Assembly: GCF_052030685.1 (NCBI RefSeq)
Contig: NZ_JBQAJM010000004.1
Coordinates: forward strand, 1-64,000
Length of the DNA stretch: 64,000 nt
From: Caedibacter sp052030685
GTDB taxonomy: Bacteria; Pseudomonadota; Gammaproteobacteria; Francisellales; Francisellaceae
Direction: 5' to 3'
Shown: one piece after another, positions 16,131 through 24,963 of the stretch
How positions within the stretch are numbered: position 1 is the first letter of the stretch
Layout: every line of letters starts with the position of its first letter
Notes under the pieces: generated by a model
Told to the model about the DNA's origin: nothing
The model's input: only the letters and a program-made list of their open reading frames with translations
The model's database searches: none
Program-made: the position numbers and the translations under genes

Positions 16131-18224
16131 ATGAGTCTACCAATCATATTATTACCCACTGGTCAAGGTGTTGGTTTATTTTCGTTAAAGCAAGGCTTAA
16201 GATATGCCCTTGAGCAACGTGGTTATCGCGTTAAGCTGTTTAATCCATTATTTGATGCTGAAATATCTTCTTCAGAAATTGAGCATTATTTTCAACAAAA
16301 CAAAATAAAAGACTTCTTTGAATACTTACTTAATATCTACGATAAAGTTAGTCAAAATAGTGATATCACCTTAATCGATGGCGTATTTATCAAAGAGCAC
16401 AATCACAATCAGTTTGAATGGTTAAACGCTTACATCAATCTCTTTAATAAAACACTTATTCGCGCGTTTAACGCTAATGTTATTCTCATTGCACGCCAAG
16501 GATATAAGGCGCTAAAAGACCTTGAGATTCAACTAAAGCTATATCAACAGCAAATTCCCCAAGATGCACTCTTAGGCGCCATTGTTACTAAACTTAATGC
16601 ACCTATTGACAGTGATGGCAAGAATCGTTTTAGTTTGTTAGATGAAGATATCAACAGTAGCGCACCAAGACTTACGCGATCAGATATTGAAGTATTAACT
16701 ATATTTAGCAGTAATCATCTGAATTTACTCGGGGTGACGCATTGGCAAAACAATCTCACCTATCCACGTGTTATTGATATTGCCAATCGTTTAAATTTGA
16801 ATGCTCTCTTTGACGGCTTTGATCTTGAACGCCGTGTGCATATCGTAACCATGTGCTCGCGTACCGTCGATCACGCATTAGACGAGATAAAGCCGGGGAC
16901 ATTAATCATCACGGCTGCTGATCGCAGTGATATTATCCTAGCAGTGACAGTTGCCGCACAAAAAGGCATTAAAATCGCCGGATTAATATTAACTGCCTTC
17001 TCACTTGCCAATCGTGCAGTACTTGATTTCTGTCTTGACGTTGCCAAACGCACATCTTTGCCTATTTTTGCGACTGAGAATAAAAGCATTAGCACCATTT
17101 TGAAATTAGCTGACATTGATTACAGTAGCATTCCTAAAGATGACACAACCCGTTTAAATTTATTGCGATCATCGATTGCCGAATGTATTGATGTTGATAT
17201 GATTACACGCAAGCTCAGTGCAACACCGGCACCAACCAAACTATCGCCTCCGGCGTTTCGCCATTATCTGATCAAACGTGCCAGCGAAGTCAGCAAACGC
17301 ATTATTCTACCTGAGGGATTAGAGCCGCGCACAATTGAAGCAGCTATTTTCTGTAGTGAACGCAAGATTGCCACTTGTATCTTATTAGCAAAACGCGAAG
17401 ATGTTATCGAAGTTGCCAAAAAGCAAGGACTAAACTTATCGGATAAAGTCATCACCATTGATCCCGATAGTATCAAGGCTCAGTATCTTAACCCGCTTAT
17501 CGACGCTCGTAAACATAAAGGCATGACCGAAATTATGGCGCGTGGCGCACTCGAAGATAATGTGACCCTTGCGACCATGATGTTATATATGTCAGATGTT
17601 GATGGCTTAGTTGCAGGGGCTTTAAACACCACCGCACACACCATTTCACCGGCACTTAAAATCATTAAAACAAAATCTCAATGCTCAATTGTCTCTTCGG
17701 TATTTTTCATGTGCCTTGAAGATCAAGTACTTGTGTATGGTGATTGCGCAGTTAACCCTGATCCAACAGCAGAGCAATTGGCTGAGATTGCTATTCAAAG
17801 CGCTGAGTCTGCCTCAGCATTTGGCATTGATCCCAAAATTGCGATGATCAGTTATAGCACAGGCGACTCAGGTCATGGTGCCGATGTCGATAAAGTCAAA
17901 TCTGCAACTGAATTGGTTAAGGCAAAACGACCTGACCTTATCGTTGATGGTCCCTTACAATATGATGCTGCCACAACGCTTTCTGTTGCTCAAAAAAAGG
18001 CACCTCATAGTGTCGTTGCCGGATATGCCAATGTATTGATATTTCCTGATTTAAACACGGGTAACACAACCTATAAAGCCGTACAACGAAGTGCTGATGT
18101 ATTAAGCATCGGTCCGATATTACAAGGATTAAACAAACCGGTTAATGATCTCTCACGTGGGGCAACGGTCGATGATATTATTTACACCATTGCGATTACT
18201 GCGATTCAATCCAATCAACCTTAA
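16131..18224 (+). CDS. pta: phosphate acetyltransferase, long form
   Basis: Protein of 697 residues interconverting acetyl-CoA and acetyl phosphate. An N-terminal P-loop-like/BioD-like region and central DRTGG domain (about residues 210-330) precede the catalytic PTA_PTB domain (about 370-690; ILPEGLEPRTIEAA, MISYSTGDSGHG, VDGPLQYDAA). This three-domain layout is the E. coli-type enzyme whose N-terminal part senses metabolites. With ackA it forms the acetate overflow and fermentation route. Confidence 0.97.
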   Translation: MSLPIILLPTGQGVGLFSLKQGLRYALEQRGYRVKLFNPLFDAEISSSEIEHYFQQNKIKDFFEYLLNIYDKVSQNSDITLIDGVFIKEHNHNQFEWLNAYINLFNKTLIRAFNANVILIARQGYKALKDLEIQLKLYQQQIPQDALLGAIVTKLNAPIDSDGKNRFSLLDEDINSSAPRLTRSDIEVLTIFSSNHLNLLGVTHWQNNLTYPRVIDIANRLNLNALFDGFDLERRVHIVTMCSRTVDHALDEIKPGTLIITAADRSDIILAVTVAAQKGIKIAGLILTAFSLANRAVLDFCLDVAKRTSLPIFATENKSISTILKLADIDYSSIPKDDTTRLNLLRSSIAECIDVDMITRKLSATPAPTKLSPPAFRHYLIKRASEVSKRIILPEGLEPRTIEAAIFCSERKIATCILLAKREDVIEVAKKQGLNLSDKVITIDPDSIKAQYLNPLIDARKHKGMTEIMARGALEDNVTLATMMLYMSDVDGLVAGALNTTAHTISPALKIIKTKSQCSIVSSVFFMCLEDQVLVYGDCAVNPDPTAEQLAEIAIQSAESASAFGIDPKIAMISYSTGDSGHGADVDKVKSATELVKAKRPDLIVDGPLQYDAATTLSVAQKKAPHSVVAGYANVLIFPDLNTGNTTYKAVQRSADVLSIGPILQGLNKPVNDLSRGATVDDIIYTIAITAIQSNQP

Positions 18225-18242
18225 GCTAAAATACCCATGAAT

Positions 18243-18444
18243 TAATGGCGCTACCTTTAGGAGAATCACTAACCGTCCATGGCAACTTCGTACTGGATCC
18301 TCACGCCATCTTGGCTTACGGATGACAAATCAGAGGGTGTCATTGCGAGCATGGATGCGTGGCAATCCATTTTATCAGGGATGGTTAATTTAACTTCGTT
18401 ACAAAGCCTATATTTACAAACTACTTCTTAAGGTAGTGCCATTA
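18243..18444 (+). repeat. 202-bp MITE-like element, family 2 copy A
   Basis: The ends are inverted repeats of about 20 bases: TAATGGCGCTACCTTTAGGA at the left, and the complement of TAATGGCACTACCTTAAGAA at the right. The interior includes GTCATTGCGAGCATGGATGCGTGGCAATCC, a wording widespread in bacterial intergenic repeats. Copy B at 20351-20552 has the same length, order and orientation. There is no coding potential. Confidence 0.8.
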
Positions 18445-18487
18445 GCCCATAAATGTTTTAGGCAATAATCATATTTCATTGAACAAC

Positions 18488-18513
18488 CGTTGGCTGAGCG
18501 TAAGTCGAAGCCT
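18488..18513 (+). repeat. family 3 repeat, single unit
   Basis: The motif CGTTGGCTGAGCGTAAGTCG plus AAGCCT matches the complement of 53183-53208 at 25 of 26 positions. It is one arm of an element that is paired as an inverted repeat at 53105-53208. Confidence 0.6.
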
Positions 18514-18547
18514 TTATAAGCCATTCTCGGGCGTATGCAATACGCCC

Positions 18548-19021
18548 CTACGATTTAATCAACTGGGAAGTTATCATCTGCGCCATATTACTTACTGACT
18601 TTTTCACAGCATCCGATACAAGGTCATCCTTCACAAATAAACGCTGACCTTGTACACCATGAAACAACACATGATCTATCGGCATATTAAGCGCATCTGC
18701 CAATGCCAAAGATGGCGCGACACCAATATTATGAGAAGACAGAAATCCATTAAATTCAAGAATCTCACGCGACTGTAAAAAGAACTGCGCACCGGGCTCA
18801 ACACCAGCATTAACTGCATCGATTAGAATAACTTGCGTATAATTCTTCTCTAAAAATCGTAATAAATTCAAACCTGGTCGATCGGCAATCTCAATATCAA
18901 TATGTGAACTTTGGTTACTCTTGAGCATTTCTTTAATTTGCTCTGCCACTAACCAACCGAATTGATCATCGCCAAAAGGCGAGCCAATACCAAGAACAAG
19001 TGTTTTTTGTTTTCTCTTCAT
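18548..19021 (-). CDS. hydrogenase maturation endopeptidase (HyaD/HycI family)
   Basis: Protein of 157 residues. LGIGSPFGDDQFGW is the conserved N-terminal motif; its Asp binds the nickel of the precursor large subunit. DAVNAGVEPG and a later HGVQGQRLF complete the family pattern. It removes the C-terminal tail of the large subunit after metal insertion, the last maturation step missing from the hyp cluster. It sits 4 kb from that cluster, and its ATG shares one base with the stop of the truncated PemK-like gene, so it is translated as part of that operon. Confidence 0.85.
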   Translation of the reverse strand: MKRKQKTLVLGIGSPFGDDQFGWLVAEQIKEMLKSNQSSHIDIEIADRPGLNLLRFLEKNYTQVILIDAVNAGVEPGAQFFLQSREILEFNGFLSSHNIGVAPSLALADALNMPIDHVLFHGVQGQRLFVKDDLVSDAVKKSVSNMAQMITSQLIKS

Positions 19022-19164
19022 TATTTATCATCACTTGTCGAATCAAATAAATTTGACATGACTTCAAAAAGTTTTTTTTGATCTAATGCTGTTAAAGCGC
19101 CCAGTTTCTTTAAAATGTTTTTAGGGAATGGGACTAAAACAACATCACCAACATCATAGGTCAT
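19021..19164 (-). pseudogene. internally deleted PemK/MazF-like toxin remnant
   Basis: A 47-residue frame beginning MTYDVGDVVLVPFP, the canonical N-terminus of PemK-family endoribonucleases (GDVVLVPFPFTD in intact members). It then passes directly to KKLGALTALDQKKLFEVMSN, which resembles the C-terminal helix region of the family. About 60 middle residues that carry the fold and active-site residues are missing, and the frame is retained. The ATG overlaps the antitoxin stop by 11 bases, as in intact modules. It is probably not a ribonuclease any more. Such a short frame could also be a reshaped small protein. Confidence 0.55.
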
Positions 19165-19357
19165 TATAGATTTCGTCTTCATCATTATCCCACACTTTTT
19201 GAAAGCTTGATTGTGACATCATTGTGAAATCTTTGCGCACTTTTTGCAAACTATCTTTTTGATGCAAAAAATCAATAAAATCCTCGACCTCCGTAAAATA
19301 CTTCGCGGGTAAATGGTTTAGCTTCTGAGTGATTAAATCAATATGTTTTGACTGCAT
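19154..19357 (-). CDS. antitoxin of a PemK-type module (DUF2281-like)
   Basis: Protein of 67 residues. LITQKLNHLPAKYFTEVEDFIDFL near the N-terminus and QSSFQKVWDNDEDEIYNDL at the C-terminus are the usual wording of small antitoxins paired with PemK-like toxins. ATG 19357 is preferred over 19372 because GGAG stands 6-7 bases upstream. It is followed with an 11-base overlap by the truncated toxin frame, so it appears to be an antitoxin that has outlived its toxin. Confidence 0.65.
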   Translation of the reverse strand: MQSKHIDLITQKLNHLPAKYFTEVEDFIDFLHQKDSLQKVRKDFTMMSQSSFQKVWDNDEDEIYNDL

Positions 19358-19466
19358 AACAACTCCATACAAACTTATTGTCTGTGTGAAATTATGGACT
19401 ACATTTCGACAAACATCAAATTAAAGTATTAATGCAATGTGCTAGGCGATTACTTTTTATAAAAGC

Positions 19467-20306
19467 TTAAAATTGGTAAAGCTCAAGTGCATTATCATAA
19501 AAAACCTTACCTTTACCTGCACATAATTGATTTAATGTTTCAAACCATTCAAGTGGGTTATCGCCAAAACACACGGGATTATTTGAAGCATACATTAGTC
19601 TTTGGTAGCCAAAACAATCAATGGCATAGTCAACAATCGCTTTACTATGTGCTAGTTGCCCTAACATTTGAAGTCCTGATAATTTCAGTGAAACATTCTC
19701 AATGTCTGATAAGACTCGCATACTTTGTTGCCATAGCTTACGCTGTTCATGACTATCCCATAATGGCAAACCACAATGTTCAATCACCGTTTTAACACGT
19801 GATGCTTTAAGGTGTGTTGCAAGATTTAACAACTGTCGCGGGTAGGCTTGGCACTCAAAAATAAAATCATAATCCGCTAATATTTGCAAATTAGCTAACA
19901 CATTGGGGTGAGTGGATAAATCTTGAGATTCAGGGCAATAATCAACACCTTGTTCATAGGCTAGAATATGACGAATACCAACGACTTGCGGATATTGCTT
20001 AAGCTTATCTAACTTTGCAGTAAACTGCGCTTTTGCTAATGTCATATCAACATAAGCAATATGTTTGATTTGAATCTCAGGGCATTTTTGTGCCACTGCC
20101 ATCAACCATTTGATTTCAACCTCTGTGTCAATACGACTATCATGCGCCTCAATATGCACCACACCATAGAGTCCATCCTGCATTTTCTGTTGTAGGCTTT
20201 GAGGCAAGAAATCCTGCTTTAGTGCTTTATTTGGTTGATTTAACACCCAACTATTTATATTTTGATTTAAGTCCCAAAAATGAACATGTGTATCGATAAT
20301 CTGCAA
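19467..20306 (-). CDS. amidohydrolase-2 family metal-dependent hydrolase
   Basis: Protein of 279 residues with a TIM-barrel amidohydrolase pattern. The N-terminal IDTHVHFWDL holds the metal-binding HXH, EAHD and VIEHCGLP follow, and MYASNNPVCFG occupies the place of the usual SN-PVD motif. The last Asp is replaced by Cys here. Relatives act on lactones (fuconolactonase or pyrone-dicarboxylate lactonase type), but the substrate cannot be told. The start is a TTG at 20306 with GGAG 8 bases upstream. The gene lies between the two copies of the 202-bp element. Confidence 0.7.
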   Translation of the reverse strand: MQIIDTHVHFWDLNQNINSWVLNQPNKALKQDFLPQSLQQKMQDGLYGVVHIEAHDSRIDTEVEIKWLMAVAQKCPEIQIKHIAYVDMTLAKAQFTAKLDKLKQYPQVVGIRHILAYEQGVDYCPESQDLSTHPNVLANLQILADYDFIFECQAYPRQLLNLATHLKASRVKTVIEHCGLPLWDSHEQRKLWQQSMRVLSDIENVSLKLSGLQMLGQLAHSKAIVDYAIDCFGYQRLMYASNNPVCFGDNPLEWFETLNQLCAGKGKVFYDNALELYQF

Positions 20307-20350
20307 AACTATACTCCATCATTTTTTTCCATTCTACATCGATCATAAGC

Positions 20351-20552
20351 TAATAGCACTACCTTCAGGAGGATGACTAACCATCCATGGCAGCTCCGCA
20401 TTGGATCCTCACGCCATCTTGACTTACGGATGACAAGTCAAAGGCTGTCATTGCGAGCATGGATGCGTGGCAATCCATTTTATCAGGGATGATTGATTTA
20501 ACGTCGTTGCAAAGCCTATATTCACAAGCTACTTCTTAAGGTAATGCCATTA
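20351..20552 (+). repeat. 202-bp MITE-like element, family 2 copy B
   Basis: Same length and orientation as copy A at 18243. It begins TAATAGCACTACCTTCAGGA and ends in the complement of TAATGGCATTACCTTAAGAA. Differences from copy A are scattered substitutions. The two copies bracket a 1.9-kb block with the protease, antitoxin/toxin remnant and amidohydrolase genes. Confidence 0.8.
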
Positions 20553-20707
20553 GATCATAATCCATGTTACAGCGTTTACTGCCTCAAACTAATCGCTGTA
20601 ACAACTTTGATACATGCCAATACGCCATTGAAACAGCAAATTATTTTTTTTCTGCTATTCTTGACAGTAGATACCCCCAGTAAACTAAAACCCAAGAGGT
20701 GAACATT

Positions 20708-20797
20708 ATGAAATTATTTGATTTATACATTGACTACGTCCGTCAAAGCAAAATTAACAATGACACAGCTCAACCGCAAATTTTCATGATCAAATAG
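20708..20797 (+). CDS. possible 29-residue small protein
   Basis: An ATG frame MKLFDLYIDYVRQSKINNDT plus nine residues ending MIK. AGAGGTG stands about 7 bases upstream, and TTGACA lies at 20661, although no good -10 accompanies it. There are no family features. It could be a leader peptide or chance. Confidence 0.3.
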   Translation: MKLFDLYIDYVRQSKINNDTAQPQIFMIK

Positions 20798-20839
20798 GTA
20801 AAAGAAAATCCAAAGTAATTGATCACACAAGTTTCTCTG

Positions 20840-21862
20840 TTAGAGTTTTCCTCCCTCCTTTCCCCTCTCTAGCAGAGAGAGTTTTTCGCTTAGCTCTTCA
20901 AAAAATTCTGCTTCAATTTCAGGCAATATCGCTAAATAATACCAATTATCTTTGGCAAAGCCTTGGCATTTTACCGCATCCTTATACGTCATAATCACAG
21001 GCTTTTCATCACCCACAGCTTTAAAATCCTCAAGTGTAAAGCTGTGATGATCTTTAAAAGGATATGCTTCAACTGTAAAGCCGAGACACTTTAAGCTATT
21101 AAAAAAGCGTTGGGGATTACCAATACCAGCCACAGCACAGCATGCACTCCCCACTGATTTGATTAATTGATCAATAGCAAACTGTTGACCAGTTGCCACG
21201 CTCACTAAGTTTTGTGGCAATAACTGCATATCATATTGTGCTTGATTGCTTATACTCACCCTACCACCACCATTGATAATCATCATATCAACTTCTTTTA
21301 AGCGTGTAATAGGCTCACGCAAAGGACCCGCTGGCAAGCACAGACCATTTCCAAATTGGCGCTGACCATCAATCACCGCAATTTCTATATCTCGATGCAT
21401 CGCATAATGCTGCAAACCATCATCGCTGATAATGATGTCAACCGTTTTAAGTTTCTGTTCAATATATTGAATTGCTTCAACACGCTTAGGAGAAATAACA
21501 ATCGGAATATCTTGTAATAATTGGTGCAGCATAAAAGGTTCATCGCCACAGATACTTGCTGGCGTTGTCTGGTCTATCATAAAAGGATAGTGTGTCGCTT
21601 TACCACCAAAGCCTCGGGTAATAATCGCCGGATGATAGCCCTGTGCTTTTAAATACTGACAAATGGCCTGCACCACAGGGGTTTTGCCCGTACCACCAAC
21701 AGCAATATTACCAACGACAATCAGCGGTAATTTACTTTGATATGCATTTTTTTGTAGTTTGTTTCTACGCTTCTTAGCAATGTATGAAAAAAGCCATGAC
21801 AAAGGTGCTAAGATCATTGCGCGCCAAGTCTTATGTGCCGTGTACCAATCCTTTTGCATCAT
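20840..21862 (-). CDS. lpxK: tetraacyldisaccharide 4'-kinase LpxK
   Basis: Inner-membrane-associated kinase of 340 residues that adds the 4' phosphate of lipid A. The Walker A motif is GNIAVGGTGKTPVVQ (about 52-66), and SDDGLQHYAMHRD holds the conserved catalytic and Walker B residues. A hydrophobic N-terminal segment (APLSWLFSYIA) is the membrane anchor. msbA lies 10 bases upstream, the usual lipid A pair. The last dozen residues are probably a non-conserved tail. Confidence 0.95.
   Translation of the reverse strand: MMQKDWYTAHKTWRAMILAPLSWLFSYIAKKRRNKLQKNAYQSKLPLIVVGNIAVGGTGKTPVVQAICQYLKAQGYHPAIITRGFGGKATHYPFMIDQTTPASICGDEPFMLHQLLQDIPIVISPKRVEAIQYIEQKLKTVDIIISDDGLQHYAMHRDIEIAVIDGQRQFGNGLCLPAGPLREPITRLKEVDMMIINGGGRVSISNQAQYDMQLLPQNLVSVATGQQFAIDQLIKSVGSACCAVAGIGNPQRFFNSLKCLGFTVEAYPFKDHHSFTLEDFKAVGDEKPVIMTYKDAVKCQGFAKDNWYYLAILPEIEAEFFEELSEKLSLLERGKEGGKL
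20863..20886 (+). terminator. hairpin with T-run overlapping the end of lpxK
   Basis: CTCTCT-AGC-AGAGAG (20865-20879) is followed after two bases by five T on the plus strand. It could stop plus-strand transcription from the small frame. It lies inside the last codons of lpxK, whose C-terminal tail (LLERGKEGGKL) is low-complexity and looks derived from a repeat. Confidence 0.35.
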
Positions 21863-21872
21863 TTAGGACTCT

Positions 21873-23633
21873 TTAATGCAAAGATTGATGATAAAGCTGA
21901 TAATATAAGCCGTTTTCATTTTGCAATAGGGCTTTGTGGCTGCCTATTTCAACAATTTCACCACCATCCATGACAACGATCTGATCAGCATGTTCAACGG
22001 TTGATAGTCTATGGGCAACAACAAAAGTCGTGCGATCCTTCATTAATCGCTCTAATGCCTGCTGGACGATGCGCTCAGACTCATTATCCAGTGCACTGGT
22101 GGCTTCATCTAAGATGAGTACTGGCGCATTTTTCAAAAGTGCTCTTGCGATTGCAACACGTTGACGCTGCCCACCGGATAGGCTTAGACCATTTTGACCC
22201 ACTTCGGTATACAAACCTTTAGGCAACTTCTCAATAAAATCCCAAGCATTGGCGGCTTTTGCTGCCTGAATGACTTCTTCTTCACTTACTTCTCCATCAC
22301 GACCATAAGCAATATTATGAAATAATGTATCATCAAAGAGATTAACATGCTGCGACACTAGTGAAATATGACGACGTAAGTTTGCCAAAGTCAGTGACTG
22401 CATATCCTCATTATCTAGTAGAATTTGCCCCTTTGTTGGTTGGTAGAAGCGTGCTAACAAGTTCACCATCGTGGTTTTACCACCACCTGATCGCCCAACC
22501 AAGGCAATGGTTTGTCCAGGTTTTGCGATTAAATTGATATGCTTTAATACCATTTGCTGAGACTCTGGATAACAGAAGCTTAAGTCTTTAAACTCAACTT
22601 GTCCTTTGACATCAGTTAATTGCTTGGTACCCTTATCTTCTTCGGATTTTGCATCCAAGATCTCAAAGATATCCTCGGTTGCTGCAATGGCCTTTTGAAT
22701 GGTTGAGTTAACATTGGTTAGATTTTTAATTGGTTTTAAAATTGCCATCATCGATGCAAAAAAAGCAACAAAACCGCCAGCATCAAGCCAACCACCTTCT
22801 TTTAAGCCATAAGTTGCAACAATAAACAAAATCACCGCGATAACAATCGCTCCAATAAATTGGATAATTGGTGACGATAAGCCATCAAGCATCAACGTTT
22901 TGATTTGTTGGCGATAGGTATAGCTTAGGTTATGATCAAACTTCTGTAGTTGATATTTTTGTCCACCAAAGACACGGATTTCTTTGTAGTTAATCAAAGC
23001 TTCTTCGGCAAAGTGTGTTACCGAGCCCATCGCTGATTGGGTATTACGGCTATAATGGCGAAACTTCTTACTAATCCACGTAATAAAAACGGCAAGAAAG
23101 GGAGCGACAACAATCACAGTGATCGACAGCTGCCAACTGGTCACCACCATCACAATAATAAGACCAATGACAAAAGTGCCATCTTGTACTACAGTGATAA
23201 TCGCTGAACCCGTGGCACTGGTGACCTGATCAACGTTATACAAAAGCTTGGAGAGCAATTTACCTGATGAGGTTTTATCATAATAGTGCGCAGGCAAATC
23301 TAGAAACTTACCAAACATACGCTTGCGAAAGCGATAAACGACTTGCGCACCAAGCTTCCCCATAAAAAAAGATGATAAGAAAGAGCCAACGCCACGCAAA
23401 GTAAACAATAGTAAAAACACTAAAGCAATGCCTTTTAAAAACTCGCCCCCTGTAGGTGTGAAACCTTTATTTAATAAGGGTTTAATCAAATACATCGCAT
23501 AAGCATCACATGCCGAATAGATAATACTGCCGATGACAGAGATAAGCAATAATGGCCATAAGGATCTGACTTCCCATAGCAATCTTTTGTACAAACTATA
23601 GGTTTTCTTATTCGCATTTTCAGAAACTTGCAT
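21873..23633 (-). CDS. msbA: lipid A export ABC transporter MsbA
   Basis: Half-transporter of 586 residues with six N-terminal membrane helices (about 25-310) and a C-terminal ATPase: Walker A GRSGGGKTTMVN, signature LSGGQRQRVAIARAL, Walker B VLILDEATSALD, H-loop VAHRLST. It flips lipid A-core across the inner membrane. It forms an operon with lpxK. Confidence 0.95.
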   Translation of the reverse strand: MQVSENANKKTYSLYKRLLWEVRSLWPLLLISVIGSIIYSACDAYAMYLIKPLLNKGFTPTGGEFLKGIALVFLLLFTLRGVGSFLSSFFMGKLGAQVVYRFRKRMFGKFLDLPAHYYDKTSSGKLLSKLLYNVDQVTSATGSAIITVVQDGTFVIGLIIVMVVTSWQLSITVIVVAPFLAVFITWISKKFRHYSRNTQSAMGSVTHFAEEALINYKEIRVFGGQKYQLQKFDHNLSYTYRQQIKTLMLDGLSSPIIQFIGAIVIAVILFIVATYGLKEGGWLDAGGFVAFFASMMAILKPIKNLTNVNSTIQKAIAATEDIFEILDAKSEEDKGTKQLTDVKGQVEFKDLSFCYPESQQMVLKHINLIAKPGQTIALVGRSGGGKTTMVNLLARFYQPTKGQILLDNEDMQSLTLANLRRHISLVSQHVNLFDDTLFHNIAYGRDGEVSEEEVIQAAKAANAWDFIEKLPKGLYTEVGQNGLSLSGGQRQRVAIARALLKNAPVLILDEATSALDNESERIVQQALERLMKDRTTFVVAHRLSTVEHADQIVVMDGGEIVEIGSHKALLQNENGLYYQLYHQSLH

Positions 23634-23731
23634 ATTTTTATCTTTATTTTATTTAAGAAGCCAAATTGTCACAGAGTTTACCTAAATTTACTGATAACAT
23701 AAAGAATAAGCTTACTTAAGCAGTCATAAAC

Positions 23732-24838
23732 ATGAAAACGTATTTAGTCGGTGGTGCTGTCCGCGACCAATTATTAGAACTCCCAGTCAAAGATCATGAT
23801 TGGCTTGTGGTTGATGCCAAACAATCAGATATGCTAAAGCTTGGATTTATTCAAGTCGGTAAAAAATTTCCGGTGTTCTTGCATCCTGAAACACATGAGG
23901 AATATGCACTAGCGCGCACTGAGACAAAAACAGGTCGCGGCTATCAAGCCTTTACATTTAATATTGATGAAGTGTCATTGATTGAAGACTTAAAACGACG
24001 AGATCTGACCATTAATGCCATGGCAATTGATGAAAACGGTAAACTACACGACCCGTTTAATGGTCAAGAGGATATCAACAACAAAAAACTTCGCCATGTT
24101 AGTGAGGCTTTTTGTGAAGATCCTTTACGCGTACTGCGAGTCGCGCGCTTTGCTGCCAAGCTTCATTACCTTGGATTTACCATTGCTGATGAAACGTTGA
24201 ACCTTATGCAAACAATTGTTGACAATAACGAGATTGAAGCATTATCTCACGAGCGCATTTTACAGGAGTTTACACGTGCATTAAGCACAACAAATTTTGA
24301 GTTTTTCTTATCAACATTACAACAGCTAGGTGCCTTCAAACATATTCTTAAACCTTTAAAAACATTATCTATAAGTAGACTTGAGCCATTATTAAATGCT
24401 ACCCAATTGCAATGTACAAATAACGATATCTTATTTGCTTTATTATTGACGCCTTTAGAAAGCGAGCAGGCACTTTTAGATGTATTAAATGAGCTTAAGC
24501 CACCAAAAACCACTCAGACACTCTGCCTTAAGGTTTATCGTTATCATCTTTTTTTTAGTCAATTACAACAACATTCCGAAAAAGAAATATTGCAGGCTTT
24601 AAAGTCAATTGACGCACTACGCAATAAATCAGCATTTAATGATTTTATGGTCGCACTAAGACACCTTTATCAAAACGACCCTCATGCGATATCTAATATC
24701 TGTTTAGTAGATAAAATTCAGAATAGATTAACAGAATATAATTATGGGTTGGCACTAAAAGATATTCGCAATAAGCAAACAATTGCAAAAACGGTGATGA
24801 AGCTGCAATTACAACTGATTAAAGAAATGATTAACTAA
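23732..24838 (+). CDS. cca: CCA-adding tRNA nucleotidyltransferase
   Basis: Class II nucleotidyltransferase of 368 residues. YLVGGAVRDQLLELPVKDHD, with the catalytic GG and DHD, opens the protein. RRDLTINAMA, DPLRVLRVARFA and SHERILQEF follow in family order. It adds or repairs the 3' CCA of tRNA. At this length it has the short C-terminal region of gammaproteobacterial enzymes without the HD phosphohydrolase domain. It diverges from msbA. Confidence 0.95.
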   Translation: MKTYLVGGAVRDQLLELPVKDHDWLVVDAKQSDMLKLGFIQVGKKFPVFLHPETHEEYALARTETKTGRGYQAFTFNIDEVSLIEDLKRRDLTINAMAIDENGKLHDPFNGQEDINNKKLRHVSEAFCEDPLRVLRVARFAAKLHYLGFTIADETLNLMQTIVDNNEIEALSHERILQEFTRALSTTNFEFFLSTLQQLGAFKHILKPLKTLSISRLEPLLNATQLQCTNNDILFALLLTPLESEQALLDVLNELKPPKTTQTLCLKVYRYHLFFSQLQQHSEKEILQALKSIDALRNKSAFNDFMVALRHLYQNDPHAISNICLVDKIQNRLTEYNYGLALKDIRNKQTIAKTVMKLQLQLIKEMIN

Positions 24839-24963
24839 ACTTTTATAATACCCCAAGTAATTTAAGCAGTATCTTTTAAAATACCTTTTAGATATATTGA
24901 TGAAAGTAAAATAAACAGAGTGCGTATTTATGAGCGCAAAAATGTTTAATCAAAATCAACTGT

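Larger units (their letters stand above)
18225..18547. other. non-coding gap filled by repeats
   Basis: 323 bases between convergent pta and the protease gene. It holds the 202-bp family 2 element and a family 3 motif. I saw no credible gene and no clear terminator. Confidence 0.6.
20307..20839. other. non-coding gap with repeat and one tiny frame
   Basis: 533 bases between the amidohydrolase start and the end of lpxK. It contains family 2 copy B, a consensus -35 TTGACA at 20661-20666 with only a weak -10, and a 29-codon frame with a good ribosome-binding site. Nothing else was recognised. Confidence 0.6.
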
